Positions 50,844 through 59,250 of a stretch of DNA of 64,000 nucleotides are shown in pieces; position 1 is the stretch's first letter, and every line of letters begins with the position of its first letter. A model generated the notes under the pieces. That model saw nothing but the letters and a program-made list of their open reading frames with translations, did no database searches and was not told the DNA's origin. A program made the translations under genes and the position numbers. Source of the DNA: Clostridiales bacterium (GTDB lineage Bacteria; Bacillota; Clostridia; Oscillospirales; Oscillospiraceae); NCBI GenBank assembly GCA_004557655.1, contig SFGJ01000010.1, forward strand, positions 1 through 64,000, read 5' to 3'.

Positions 50844-52324
50844 TCTGAATCCAGGGGATTTGCCTTAGGCGCATTGCTCTTGTACTGTTCCAGAACCCGG
50901 CGGGATTTCTCCGGCGGCTGGATCGTGCCCGCCCCGGCAATACAGCCGCCCGGGCAAGCCATGCCCTCCAGCAGGTAGCCGTCATACTTCCCGGTCCGGG
51001 CAATTTTCAGCATCTTGCGGCACTCCCGCAGGCCCTCAGCATACACCGTCTTTACTTCCCGTTCAGGATCCAGCCGATGGATCACATCCTCCACCGCCTT
51101 GGCCACGCCGCCGGAGGCCGCAAAGCCCACACCGGGGGCCGACGCCTCATAATTTGCGGGCACATCCGGGATCTGGCTGAAGTCGATATTCTTTGCCTCC
51201 AGCATACCCCGCAGTTCCTCAAAGGTCAGCACAAAATCCACATCACTGCGAACGGTACGGCGGCAGGCCTCCAGTTTCTTGGCCGCACAGGGGCCGATAA
51301 AGGCAATTCTGCAGTCCGGATGCCGCTTTTTCTGCAGCCGTGCCGTCAGCACCATGGGGGTCATGGTCATGGAAATATAGGGCGCAGCGCCGGGGAACTC
51401 CTTCTTGGCCATCACCGACCACGCCGGGCAGCAGGAAGTAGCCATATAGGGCTGCATCTTGGGCACATGGGACATAAACTCCTCTGCCTCCTCAATGGCG
51501 CACAGATCCGCTCCGATGGCCACCTCCTCCACAGACTGGAAGCCCAATATCTTCATAGCCGTAACGATCTGTCCGGGAGTCACATTTTCGCCGAATTGCC
51601 CCCAAAAAGCCGGAGCAATGACGGCAATCACCTTGTCACCGCTGCGGATGGAGTGGATAAGCTGGAACAGTTGTCCCTTATCCACAATGGCGCCGAAGGG
51701 GCAGTTCACCAGACACATACCGCAGCTGACGCACTTGTCCTGGTTGATCTCCGCCCGGCCGTACTCATCCTTGCCGATGGCGTCCATGCCGCAGGCCTCC
51801 TGACAGGGCCGCTCAAAGCGGATGATGGCCTGATAGGAGCAGGCCGCCTTGCACTTTCCGCATTTGATGCACTTGCTCTGATCGATTTCCGCCCGACCAT
51901 GGTGAAAGCTGATGGCTTCCCTGGGGCAGGCATTGGAGCAGTGGTGGGCCAGACAGCTCTGGCAGGCGTTGGTCACCTCATAATGGGTGTCCGGACAGGC
52001 GTGACAGGCATATTTAATAATGTTGATCAGGGGTGGTTCGTAATACCGTTCCCGAATTGCCGTCTTATCCGCGGCATCGGATAAAGGCTCCTGCTGTGAG
52101 GTAGATCGCAGGCTGTGTCCCATAGCCAGACGGATGCGCTCGGCAACAATGGCCCGCTCCAGAAAGATGGTGTCTCGCTCGTTTCCCGGATCGCCCGGCA
52201 GAATCTTATGGGGTAGCTTATCTATGCGGTGATAGTCACCGCCTTCGTAGGCCAGCTTCGCCACCTCCGCGAAAACCCGCTTTCGAATATCCGCAATGCC
52301 GCAGTAAATGTTTCTCATGGGCAT
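50777..52324 (-). CDS. Monomeric [FeFe] hydrogenase
   Basis: A 515-residue iron-sulfur hydrogenase. N-terminal Cys clusters (CHACPDTHYEVTNACQSC; CSNACPREA; CIKCGKC; CVSCGMCLVNCPFG) bind several [4Fe-4S] centres. The H-cluster motifs follow: TSCCPAW (residues about 294-300), GPCAAKKLEA (about 348-357) and EGMACPGGCIAGAG (about 462-475). The layout fits group B-type enzymes. The electron partner is not encoded nearby. It would make or consume H2 in fermentation. Confidence 0.95.
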   Translation of the reverse strand: MPMRNIYCGIADIRKRVFAEVAKLAYEGGDYHRIDKLPHKILPGDPGNERDTIFLERAIVAERIRLAMGHSLRSTSQQEPLSDAADKTAIRERYYEPPLINIIKYACHACPDTHYEVTNACQSCLAHHCSNACPREAISFHHGRAEIDQSKCIKCGKCKAACSYQAIIRFERPCQEACGMDAIGKDEYGRAEINQDKCVSCGMCLVNCPFGAIVDKGQLFQLIHSIRSGDKVIAVIAPAFWGQFGENVTPGQIVTAMKILGFQSVEEVAIGADLCAIEEAEEFMSHVPKMQPYMATSCCPAWSVMAKKEFPGAAPYISMTMTPMVLTARLQKKRHPDCRIAFIGPCAAKKLEACRRTVRSDVDFVLTFEELRGMLEAKNIDFSQIPDVPANYEASAPGVGFAASGGVAKAVEDVIHRLDPEREVKTVYAEGLRECRKMLKIARTGKYDGYLLEGMACPGGCIAGAGTIQPPEKSRRVLEQYKSNAPKANPLDSDYKDDLYLLHDGEDDWSFVGRH

Positions 52325-52357
52325 ACCTCTCTTGTCAACCGTGTGTTTTCACAATGA

Positions 52358-52386
52358 ATTATACCATTGTCACCCACTTCTTGCAA
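52358..52386 (-). promoter_or_regulatory. Hydrogenase promoter
   Basis: On the minus strand TTGCAA and a perfect TATAAT are 17 bases apart, about 35 bases before the start codon. Confidence 0.78.
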
Positions 52387-52428
52387 GAGAAATCGTGCGA
52401 ATACCTTTATCATCTTTATAAAAAATTA

Positions 52429-53130
52429 TTACAAATTATTTGAACCTTCTGTCAGTGCCTCTTCCAGCTTATGCAAGGCCCTTTTTTCAATGCGCGATAC
52501 ATAACTGCGGCTGATGCCGAACACCGCCGCCACCTGCCGCTGCGTCTGGGGCAGATTCCCATCCAGGCCGTATCGGCGGCGGATTATCTCCGTCTCCCGC
52601 TCCGTCAGACAGCTATCCACCAGCTCCCGAATGCGCACCCGCTCCTCTCGGTCCGCCATATCCGAAAGCATGGTGTCGTCACTGCCCACCACATCCAGCA
52701 GGCACAGTGCATTCCCAACAGCGTCGCTCTCGATGGAGTCGGATAAAGACACCTCGCCCTGCAGCTTTTTGCGGCTGCGGAAGTACATCAGCACCTCGTT
52801 TTCCACACACCGGGAGGCATAGGTGGCCAAACGGATCTTTCGATCCGGGCGAAATGTGTCCACTGCCTTAATCAGACCGATGGTGCCAATGGATATGAGG
52901 TCCTCCTGCTCCGACGCTTGCGTATAGTATTTCTTGATGATGTGGGCCACCAGGCGCAGATTGTGCTCCACCAAAATGTTCCGGGCTTCCAGATCCCCCG
53001 CCAGACTGCGCTCCAGATACATCTGTTCCTCCTTTGCACTCAATGGCTTGGGGAATGAGCCGGGATTCCCTGTGAGCCGCAAGGTCAAAAACAGGCTGTT
53101 GGCCAGCAAAAACAGCGCTGCGGACAGCAT
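52429..53130 (-). CDS. sigK: Sporulation sigma factor SigK
   Basis: A 233-residue sigma-70-type factor for late mother-cell gene expression. A hydrophobic pro-sequence (residues 1-17) is followed by SFPKPLSAKEE, then region 2 with HNLRLVAHIIKKYY and DLISIGTIGLIKAVDTF, and region 4 with RRRYGLDG...SRSYVSRIEKRAL. The pattern is that of pro-sigma-K. The gene is continuous, not interrupted by a skin element. Start 53130 is preferred, with the GGGGAG site a few bases upstream; 53136 is possible. Confidence 0.93.
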   Translation of the reverse strand: MLSAALFLLANSLFLTLRLTGNPGSFPKPLSAKEEQMYLERSLAGDLEARNILVEHNLRLVAHIIKKYYTQASEQEDLISIGTIGLIKAVDTFRPDRKIRLATYASRCVENEVLMYFRSRKKLQGEVSLSDSIESDAVGNALCLLDVVGSDDTMLSDMADREERVRIRELVDSCLTERETEIIRRRYGLDGNLPQTQRQVAAVFGISRSYVSRIEKRALHKLEEALTEGSNNL

Positions 53131-53429
53131 AAGCATCTCCCCTTTCTCTGCCATCCTATGCCCCCATGGGAAGTCCCTATACGGGCAAAATCTTTGCCTA
53201 AAACCGCACCATATTGTTTTTACGGCCTGGTGACAAATGCCTTAACGAACGATTAGCCTTTATTGAAGTTGCATCATCTGGAGGCTTTTTTTGTTGTGCC
53301 CGGTGAGAAGATCTGCCCGTCCATAGCATCTGACCAACTATAAAATAAAGACCGGAAAAACTCGGTCTTTGGGCTGTGATGTTCCTCTGCAAGCAAAATG
53401 GGGGCGGTTTACATTTGGTTTCCTCTTTC
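53131..53429. other. Intergenic region between mgtC and sigK
   Basis: No gene is recognised. A terminator-like hairpin, AAAGACCG (53347-53354) with CGGTCTTT (53363-53370), lies downstream of mgtC on the minus strand. The rest (about 53200-53340) includes a T7 run and a poorly defined AT-rich patch that may hold the sigK promoter; sporulation promoters cannot be called confidently. Confidence 0.5.
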
Positions 53430-54119
53430 TCAGTAATTCTGTTCCATGGCAAAGGCCACATAAGGCAGCTGACGAATCTCCGTGTAGATCTCCTCGGTCT
53501 TTTGTCGGCTGTCCGCCGGCACTTCCAGTTCAAACCCGATATGCCCCGGCAGGCCGCTCTTAGCCGCCTGCACCCGGACGCTGTCTATCTCGTAGGCAAC
53601 CTTCATCTGATCCAGAAAGCCGTTGATGGCGCTCTCGTCGTTCAATTCAGCGTAGATCACATCCTTCGTCAGCTTTCTGCCCCGCTCCAGAGGGGGCAGA
53701 ATGACGTTGGTCACCAGTACCAGTGCGGCTCCCGCCAAGGCCGCCCAGTAATATCCCACACCAATGGCAAGCCCGATAGCCGCAGTAGTCCAAAGACCTG
53801 CCGCCGTGGTCAGGCCTGTGATACGGGTACGGCCCCGCACAAGGATCATACCGCCGCCCAAAAAGCCGATACCAGAGATGACCTGAGCACTCAAGCGCAT
53901 AGGATCGGAGTCCATCCCCAGATTCTCCGCGGCGTACATCCCCACCAATACCGTCATGGCTGCGCCCACACTCACCAGAATATGTGTGCGCATACCCGCC
54001 GCACGGCCCTTGGTGGCTCGTTCCATGCCGATCAGTCCCCCCAGCACTGCTGCCAGCAGCAGCCGAACCACGGCGGAAAGAATCGTATTTTCCAGCAGCA
54101 TCGCAATGGTCCCCTCCAT
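53430..54119 (-). CDS. MgtC/SapB family membrane protein
   Basis: A 229-residue membrane protein. The N-terminal half has four hydrophobic helices with LLAAVLGGLIGMERATKGRAAG, the conserved MgtC motif, and GIGFLGGGMI; the C-terminal half is a soluble ACT-like domain (YAELNDESAINGFLDQMKV). MgtC-like proteins are linked to Mg2+ limitation and membrane ATPase control. ATG 54119 has GGGAGG seven bases upstream. Confidence 0.9.
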   Translation of the reverse strand: MEGTIAMLLENTILSAVVRLLLAAVLGGLIGMERATKGRAAGMRTHILVSVGAAMTVLVGMYAAENLGMDSDPMRLSAQVISGIGFLGGGMILVRGRTRITGLTTAAGLWTTAAIGLAIGVGYYWAALAGAALVLVTNVILPPLERGRKLTKDVIYAELNDESAINGFLDQMKVAYEIDSVRVQAAKSGLPGHIGFELEVPADSRQKTEEIYTEIRQLPYVAFAMEQNY

Positions 54120-54419
54120 TTGGTGTCCTCCCATTCGTCCACAGTATTGCGTTCATTATGTGCTTAGATTATTGCATAGATCCCGGAACAATGCAACCGT
54201 ATTCTCATTCGTTTTGCAAACTTCCGGGGGTTAATGAACTCATTCATGTCCTTTATCCGTTTTTTGTATATATATGTCGGAATGTGTGTTTGTGCGACAT
54301 ATATTTTATCTGTTTGCGAGAAAATAACCTTAATTTTCTCTTTTTTGTTGACAAATGATTACTATATTGATAAAATATTTTGCGAAAAAATCCCACACTT
54401 TCAATGAGCAGGTGATAAA
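54120..54419. other. AT-rich divergent promoter region with an inverted repeat
   Basis: This gap separates mgtC (minus) from the XRE gene (plus). ATATATGTCG (54270-54279) is inverted as CGACATATAT (54295-54304) around a T/G-rich loop, a possible operator. A TTGCAT/AATAAT pair for mgtC lies near 54160-54190 on the minus strand. No gene is seen. Confidence 0.5.
54348..54376 (+). promoter_or_regulatory. Promoter of the XRE regulator gene
   Basis: A perfect TTGACA (54348-54353) and TAAAAT (54371-54376) with 17-base spacing, 44 bases before the ATG. Confidence 0.82.
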
Positions 54420-55031
54420 ATGTCGCAAAAGGAATCCAAATCGGAAAGAAATAAACGTTTTGCAAAAATCTGGAGTCTGTCCCGCTCGGATGCCGGGAAA
54501 ACACAGGAGTATATGGCTTCCGGTCTGGGCGTCAGCAAGAAAACCATTCAGAACTGGGAAAAGGGAGTCAGCGCACCGGACCTGTACGAAGGATCGGAGT
54601 GGTTCCGGGTACTGGGGAGCAACCCTATGCCGTACTATCTGGCCTTTTTGTATCCCTGGCTTTTTGACGGCATTACACCCGAGGATGACGACCAGGACAT
54701 CGAACAGACCCTGCTGTTTTTGGTGAAGAACATGACCGCTGTGGAAAAAAGAGAGATGCTCTATCTCATGGCCGGCCGCCACGGCAGCCCCTGGTACTCT
54801 CTGCTGCAGATGTTCACCGCCCATTGCCACTGTTCTCTGCGTTCCCGTGTCACCGCCGCTCGCACCATCCTGGAAAACTACGAGATGGATAAGGCCTGTG
54901 GGGCTATGGTATGTCCCGACAATGTGCAGCCGGACATGAAGATGCTGCACCACGCCGTGGAGGAAGGCAAGCAGTCTGTTTTCAACCAGCTCTCCGGCTA
55001 CACCAATGTCGAAGTGGATCTTGACGATTGA
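54420..55031 (+). CDS. XRE-family transcriptional regulator
   Basis: A 203-residue protein with an N-terminal helix-turn-helix (KTQEYMASGLGVSKKTIQNWEKG, residues about 25-47) and a C-terminal helical domain with no recognised ligand motif. It is AGG-tailed by a GGTGATAAA leader and has its own promoter and terminator. The inverted repeat at 54270-54304 may be its binding site; the mgtC gene on the other side is a possible target. Function beyond regulation unknown. Confidence 0.85.
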   Translation: MSQKESKSERNKRFAKIWSLSRSDAGKTQEYMASGLGVSKKTIQNWEKGVSAPDLYEGSEWFRVLGSNPMPYYLAFLYPWLFDGITPEDDDQDIEQTLLFLVKNMTAVEKREMLYLMAGRHGSPWYSLLQMFTAHCHCSLRSRVTAARTILENYEMDKACGAMVCPDNVQPDMKMLHHAVEEGKQSVFNQLSGYTNVEVDLDD

Positions 55032-55043
55032 TAGGAAACCCCC

Positions 55044-55079
55044 ATCCCCCTTTGCCGCGGCAAGGGGGATCCTTTTTTT
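55044..55079 (+). terminator. Terminator after the XRE gene
   Basis: ATCCCCCTT...GCC (55044-55056) pairs with GGCAAGGGGGAT (55059-55070) with one bulge, followed by CCTTTTTTT. Confidence 0.88.
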
Positions 55080-55103
55080 GCCGGACCGGCAGGGTCCTTC
55101 CTC

Positions 55104-55132
55104 TTGTTATCGCCCCCCCTTTTTGCTATAAT
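55104..55132 (+). promoter_or_regulatory. Promoter of the comEC-holA-rnmV operon
   Basis: TTGTTA (55104-55109) and a perfect TATAAT (55127-55132) are 17 bases apart, 33 bases before the comEC start; the spacer holds a C7 run. Confidence 0.7.
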
Positions 55133-55164
55133 CAAGGCAGATAGAAAAAAAGGGGGGCAGGCCG

Positions 55165-57453
55165 GTGCGCTCGTTGGCTGCCATTGCGTTTTCATTCTCC
55201 GCGGCGATCCTGCTGCTGTGCCTGCTGCCTATGGGAAGCTGGCCCTTCTGGGCTGCCGCCGGTCTGGCCGTCATTGGCATCTGCATTCTGCTGCTGCCGT
55301 CACTGTGCAGTTGCAAGCGCTTTCGGTTCTATCTGGCCCTCATTACCCTGTCCATGGCGTTCGGACTGTTGTACGGTCGGGGCTGGAGCGCTCTTGTGTC
55401 CGACCCCGTCCGGGAAAAGTGCGGGGAAACCCGGCTTTTTTCCGCCACGGTGTGCGACTGGCCGGAGGCCACAGATTCCGGCTGGCGAGTCACGGTACGC
55501 CTGAGGGATGCCCGGGGCGCAAAGGCCATTTGCTATCTGAACGATGAAAATATGGCAGCACTGGAGCCGGGACAGGAGCTGCTGGGCAGCGCCTACTGGC
55601 AGGATGCCTCCGTGGTAGACAGCTCGGATCTGTCCACCTTCACTTCCCGGGGCGTGTTTGTCCTGCTGTACTGCCGGGAATCTCCTACCGTCACCCAAGG
55701 GCAGGTTGGGTCTGTCCTGTATCTTCCCCAGCGGCTGGAAAAAGCCTTCCGGGAAAATATCGCCCGGATCTGGAACGACGGTGTCGTGTCCGGTCTGCTG
55801 CAGGCAGAGCTTCTGGGTGAACGCAGCGGGATTTCCGGGGAAATGTCCAGCAAATTCTCCGAGGCAGGCGTGAGCCATCTGTTTGCTGTGTCCGGCCTGC
55901 ACTGCGCTTTCTTGCTGACCCTCCTGTCCCTGCTTATCGGCCCCCAGCGGCGGCGTCTGCTGGCCATTGCGGGCACGGCGGTACTGGTATTCTATACATT
56001 CATGGTAGGTCTTGCGCCCTCGGTGGTGCGGGCCTGCATCATGCAGTTTTTCCTGCTGCTGGCGCCCCTGTGTCGGCGGGATGCGGATCCTCTCACCTCC
56101 CTGTCGGCAGCCCTGCTGGTGATCCTGCTGTTTAACCCCTACGCAGCCGCTGGCGTGAGCCTGCAGCTGAGCTTCGCCTCCATGCTGGGTCTGATATTGG
56201 TAACGCCCCGGATCTATGGTTTTTTCCGGCAAAAAATCCTTCCCGAAACCAAGTTCATGCGGGTAATAAGCACTTTTCTGCTGAGCTCCCTTTCCGCCAC
56301 CTTAGGCGCCATGGTCTTCACCGTGCCCCTGACGGCCTACTACTTCGGCATATTCTCCACCGTGGCACCCCTGGCCGGCCTGGTATGTATTCCTCTGGCA
56401 TCGGGAAACTTTATGGTAGGTTTTCTGTCGGTGCTGCTGGGCTTCGTCTTTCTGCCGGCGGCCCGTATTCTGGGGTATATAAGCTGGGCTTTCAGTAAAA
56501 TATTTCTGTTGGTGGTGGAGCTGGCAAATTCCATCCCCTATCATGCGCTCTACACAGATACAAATCCGTTTTTGATCTGGTGGCTGGTGTTCACATATGC
56601 TCTGTTTATTTTGTGCGTGCTGACCCATGACCGGACCAGAAAGTACGCCGTAGCGGCGGTACTGTCGTTTTTGGCTCTGGTGCTGTGCGTCAATCTGCGC
56701 ACAGCGGAATACCGCGGCGGAGAGCTGACTGCGGTGGCCATAGATGTGGGACAGGGCGCCAGCACACTGCTTCTGTCCGGGGAAGATGCCGTTTTGGTAG
56801 ACTGCGGCAGCAGCAATCGCTATAAACACCCCGCCCAGCAGGTCCTCTCGCAGTTAGGCAGTATAGGTACAGACCGTCTCTCAGCGGTAGCTGTGACCCA
56901 TTACCACGCCGACCACACCAACGGTCTGCCGGAGATTTTGAAACGGGTGGAAGTGGATCGGCTCTACCTGCCGGAAATAGAGGACGAGTACGGTGTGCGA
57001 GACAATCTTGTGTCACTGGCGGAGGAAAGGGGCACGAAGGTGATTTTTGTCACAAAGCAGCAGACCATCCCTCTGGGGCAGAGCAGCCTCACCGTCTTTC
57101 CTCCCGTGGGAAAGGGCGATCCAAACGAGCAGGGACTGACCTATCTGTGCAGCAGCGGCTCCTTTGATCTGCTCATCACCGGGGATATGTCAGGCCAAAC
57201 GGAAGCGGATCTGGTAAAGCGGTATTCCATCCCTGATGTAGAGGTTCTGCTGGTAGGGCACCACGGATCCAAGTACAGCTCCCAGTCGGAATTTTTATCC
57301 GCCATCTCACCGGAAGCAGCCATTATTAGCGTAGGAGACAACAGCTACGGCCATCCCACGGACGCCGCCATCTCCCGGCTGAAAGCCGTGGGAGCGGAAA
57401 TATACCGCACCGATGACCAGGGCTGCATTACCGTAACGGTGCATAAACATTGA
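55165..57453 (+). CDS. comEC: ComEC/Rec2 competence DNA channel
   Basis: A 762-residue membrane protein expected to pass single-stranded DNA into the cell during transformation. Domains in order: N-terminal helices, an OB-like DUF4131 region (residues about 80-170), the competence domain with many helices (about 210-490), and a metallo-beta-lactamase domain with AVTHYHADHTNGLP (about 576-589) and LVGHHGSKYSS (about 697). GTG 55165 has AGGGGGG seven bases upstream. Whether other competence genes exist cannot be seen here. Confidence 0.94.
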   Translation: MRSLAAIAFSFSAAILLLCLLPMGSWPFWAAAGLAVIGICILLLPSLCSCKRFRFYLALITLSMAFGLLYGRGWSALVSDPVREKCGETRLFSATVCDWPEATDSGWRVTVRLRDARGAKAICYLNDENMAALEPGQELLGSAYWQDASVVDSSDLSTFTSRGVFVLLYCRESPTVTQGQVGSVLYLPQRLEKAFRENIARIWNDGVVSGLLQAELLGERSGISGEMSSKFSEAGVSHLFAVSGLHCAFLLTLLSLLIGPQRRRLLAIAGTAVLVFYTFMVGLAPSVVRACIMQFFLLLAPLCRRDADPLTSLSAALLVILLFNPYAAAGVSLQLSFASMLGLILVTPRIYGFFRQKILPETKFMRVISTFLLSSLSATLGAMVFTVPLTAYYFGIFSTVAPLAGLVCIPLASGNFMVGFLSVLLGFVFLPAARILGYISWAFSKIFLLVVELANSIPYHALYTDTNPFLIWWLVFTYALFILCVLTHDRTRKYAVAAVLSFLALVLCVNLRTAEYRGGELTAVAIDVGQGASTLLLSGEDAVLVDCGSSNRYKHPAQQVLSQLGSIGTDRLSAVAVTHYHADHTNGLPEILKRVEVDRLYLPEIEDEYGVRDNLVSLAEERGTKVIFVTKQQTIPLGQSSLTVFPPVGKGDPNEQGLTYLCSSGSFDLLITGDMSGQTEADLVKRYSIPDVEVLLVGHHGSKYSSQSEFLSAISPEAAIISVGDNSYGHPTDAAISRLKAVGAEIYRTDDQGCITVTVHKH

Positions 57454-57471
57454 GGAAAGGAACCATCAGTT

Positions 57472-58512
57472 ATGGCAGCGGAAAAGAGCAAAAACGCCGC
57501 ATACGACCGGCTGCGCAAGGCTATAAAAGAGAATACACCCGCCCATGCCTACCTGTTTTATGGGGAGGAGAGCTATCTGCGCCAGACCTATGTGCAGCAG
57601 CTGCAGGAGCTGCTGATTCCCAAGGGCAGCGAGGGCTTTAACCTCCACCGCCTCTCCGGCAACCGCGTCACGGCGCAGGATGTAGCCGACGCCGTGGAAA
57701 CCATGCCCATGATGGCCCAGAACACCCTTGTAACGGTGACAGACTGGGACATTTTCAAGCTGGAGGAGTCCCAGCGAGAGCAGCTCGTTGAACTTTTAAA
57801 CGATGTGCCGGAGTATTGCACTATGGTGTTCATCTATGACACTGTGGCCTATAAGCCGGACAAGAAGATGAAAGAGCTCACCGCAGCCATTGACAAAAAT
57901 GTAGAGGTGGTGGAGTTTCAGGGCCAACCCCGGGATGCCCTGGTGCGCTGGCTGCAAAAACGGTTTCGTGCTCTGGGCCGCGAAATAGACCAGTCCACGG
58001 CGGACTATATGCTCTTTTACTGCGGCTCCATGATGGACAATCTGGTCTGTGAAGTGGGCAAGGTGGCAGCCTTTTCCAAAGAGCCGCAGGTCACTCCTGC
58101 CGACATTGACGCCGTGGCGGAGCCGGTGCTGGACACCCGGATCTTTGACATGACCAACCACATTTCTGCCCGGGAATATGACAAGGCCGCCGCCGTACTG
58201 AGCGATCTCCTGCGGATGCAGACGGAGCCCATCGTCATTCTGGGCGCCATCGGCAAGGAGCTGCGCCGGCTGTATACCGCCCGAATGGCCATTGACGGCG
58301 GCAAGGATCGGTTCTGGCTCATGGAATTGTGGCAAATGCGCAGCGACTACCCTGCCAAGCTCCTGCTGCAGTCCGCCGGAAATGTTGACCACGCATGGTG
58401 CAAACGATCCCTCACCGCCTGCCAGACGCTGGATCGGCGGATGAAGAGTGAGAAGAATATCGACCGGGAGGGTGAGCTGGTGCAATTTGTCATGGAGTTG
58501 GCGCAGCAATGA
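57472..58512 (+). CDS. holA: DNA polymerase III subunit delta
   Basis: A 346-residue clamp-loader subunit. The N-terminal part has AYLFYGEESYLRQTYVQQL, the degenerate P-loop region of HolA, followed by the MTVTDWDIFK-type segment and the C-terminal helical collar domain (LLQSAGNVDHAWCKRSL). Gene order comEC-holA is common in Firmicutes. It overlaps the rnmV-like gene by four bases. Confidence 0.93.
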   Translation: MAAEKSKNAAYDRLRKAIKENTPAHAYLFYGEESYLRQTYVQQLQELLIPKGSEGFNLHRLSGNRVTAQDVADAVETMPMMAQNTLVTVTDWDIFKLEESQREQLVELLNDVPEYCTMVFIYDTVAYKPDKKMKELTAAIDKNVEVVEFQGQPRDALVRWLQKRFRALGREIDQSTADYMLFYCGSMMDNLVCEVGKVAAFSKEPQVTPADIDAVAEPVLDTRIFDMTNHISAREYDKAAAVLSDLLRMQTEPIVILGAIGKELRRLYTARMAIDGGKDRFWLMELWQMRSDYPAKLLLQSAGNVDHAWCKRSLTACQTLDRRMKSEKNIDREGELVQFVMELAQQ

Positions 58513-59111
58513 AAAAGCAGCGTATTAAGGAAGTCATCGTGGTGGAGGGGCGCTACGACAGGAATATGCTCTTGCAGGTGGTGGACGCCACCGTTGTGGA
58601 GACGGGCGGTTTTTCCGTGTTCAACGATCGGGAAAAACTCAACTTTCTGCGGAGATTGGCGGAAAAGCGCGGTCTGATTCTGCTGACAGACTCCGATGGT
58701 GCCGGCTTTGTCATCCGTAATTACCTTAAGGGCGCCCTGCCCAAGGAGCACATCAAGCAGGCCTATATCCCCGATATGCCCGGCAAGGAACGCCGCAAGC
58801 GCAAGCCCGGTAAGGAGGGCAAGTTAGGGGTAGAGGGCATGTCTCCCCAGGTGCTGCTGGAAGCCCTGCGTCGCAGTGGCGCCACCTTTGCGGACGAATC
58901 GCCCACTATGGAAAAAAACGCCATTACCAAAGCTGACCTGCTGGAAAAGGGCCTCATCGGCCCGGGCAGCGTGGCCAGGCGGCAGGCCCTCCTGCGGGAG
59001 CTGTCGCTGCCTGCGCACCTGACCCCCAATGCCCTGCTGGAGGCTCTGAACATTTTGTTCACACTCGGCGAATTTGATGCTCAATTTTTTGGCGATAACA
59101 ACCAAATGTAG
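58509..59111 (+). CDS. rnmV: RNase M5-like TOPRIM protein
   Basis: A 200-residue TOPRIM protein: IKEVIVVEGRYDRNML (catalytic Glu near 14), LLTDSDGAGFVIR (acidic pair near 58-60), and a C-terminal DUF4093-like domain (MEKNAITKADLLEKGL). RNase M5 finishes the maturation of 5S rRNA in Firmicutes; the usual neighbour ksgA is not visible, but the domain pair fits. It is translationally coupled to holA. Confidence 0.85.
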   Translation: MKKQRIKEVIVVEGRYDRNMLLQVVDATVVETGGFSVFNDREKLNFLRRLAEKRGLILLTDSDGAGFVIRNYLKGALPKEHIKQAYIPDMPGKERRKRKPGKEGKLGVEGMSPQVLLEALRRSGATFADESPTMEKNAITKADLLEKGLIGPGSVARRQALLRELSLPAHLTPNALLEALNILFTLGEFDAQFFGDNNQM

Positions 59112-59250
59112 GTGAAATTTTTTTCCGCTTCTTATAATGGAAGTCTTTTGTTTCCCATGGTATTATGAATATAGTAATTATATTGGAAAGGAGGTCTTTT
59201 GTTAGCAGAAGCCGATAAATTTGAAAAAAAGACGAAAAGAGGGTACGAAA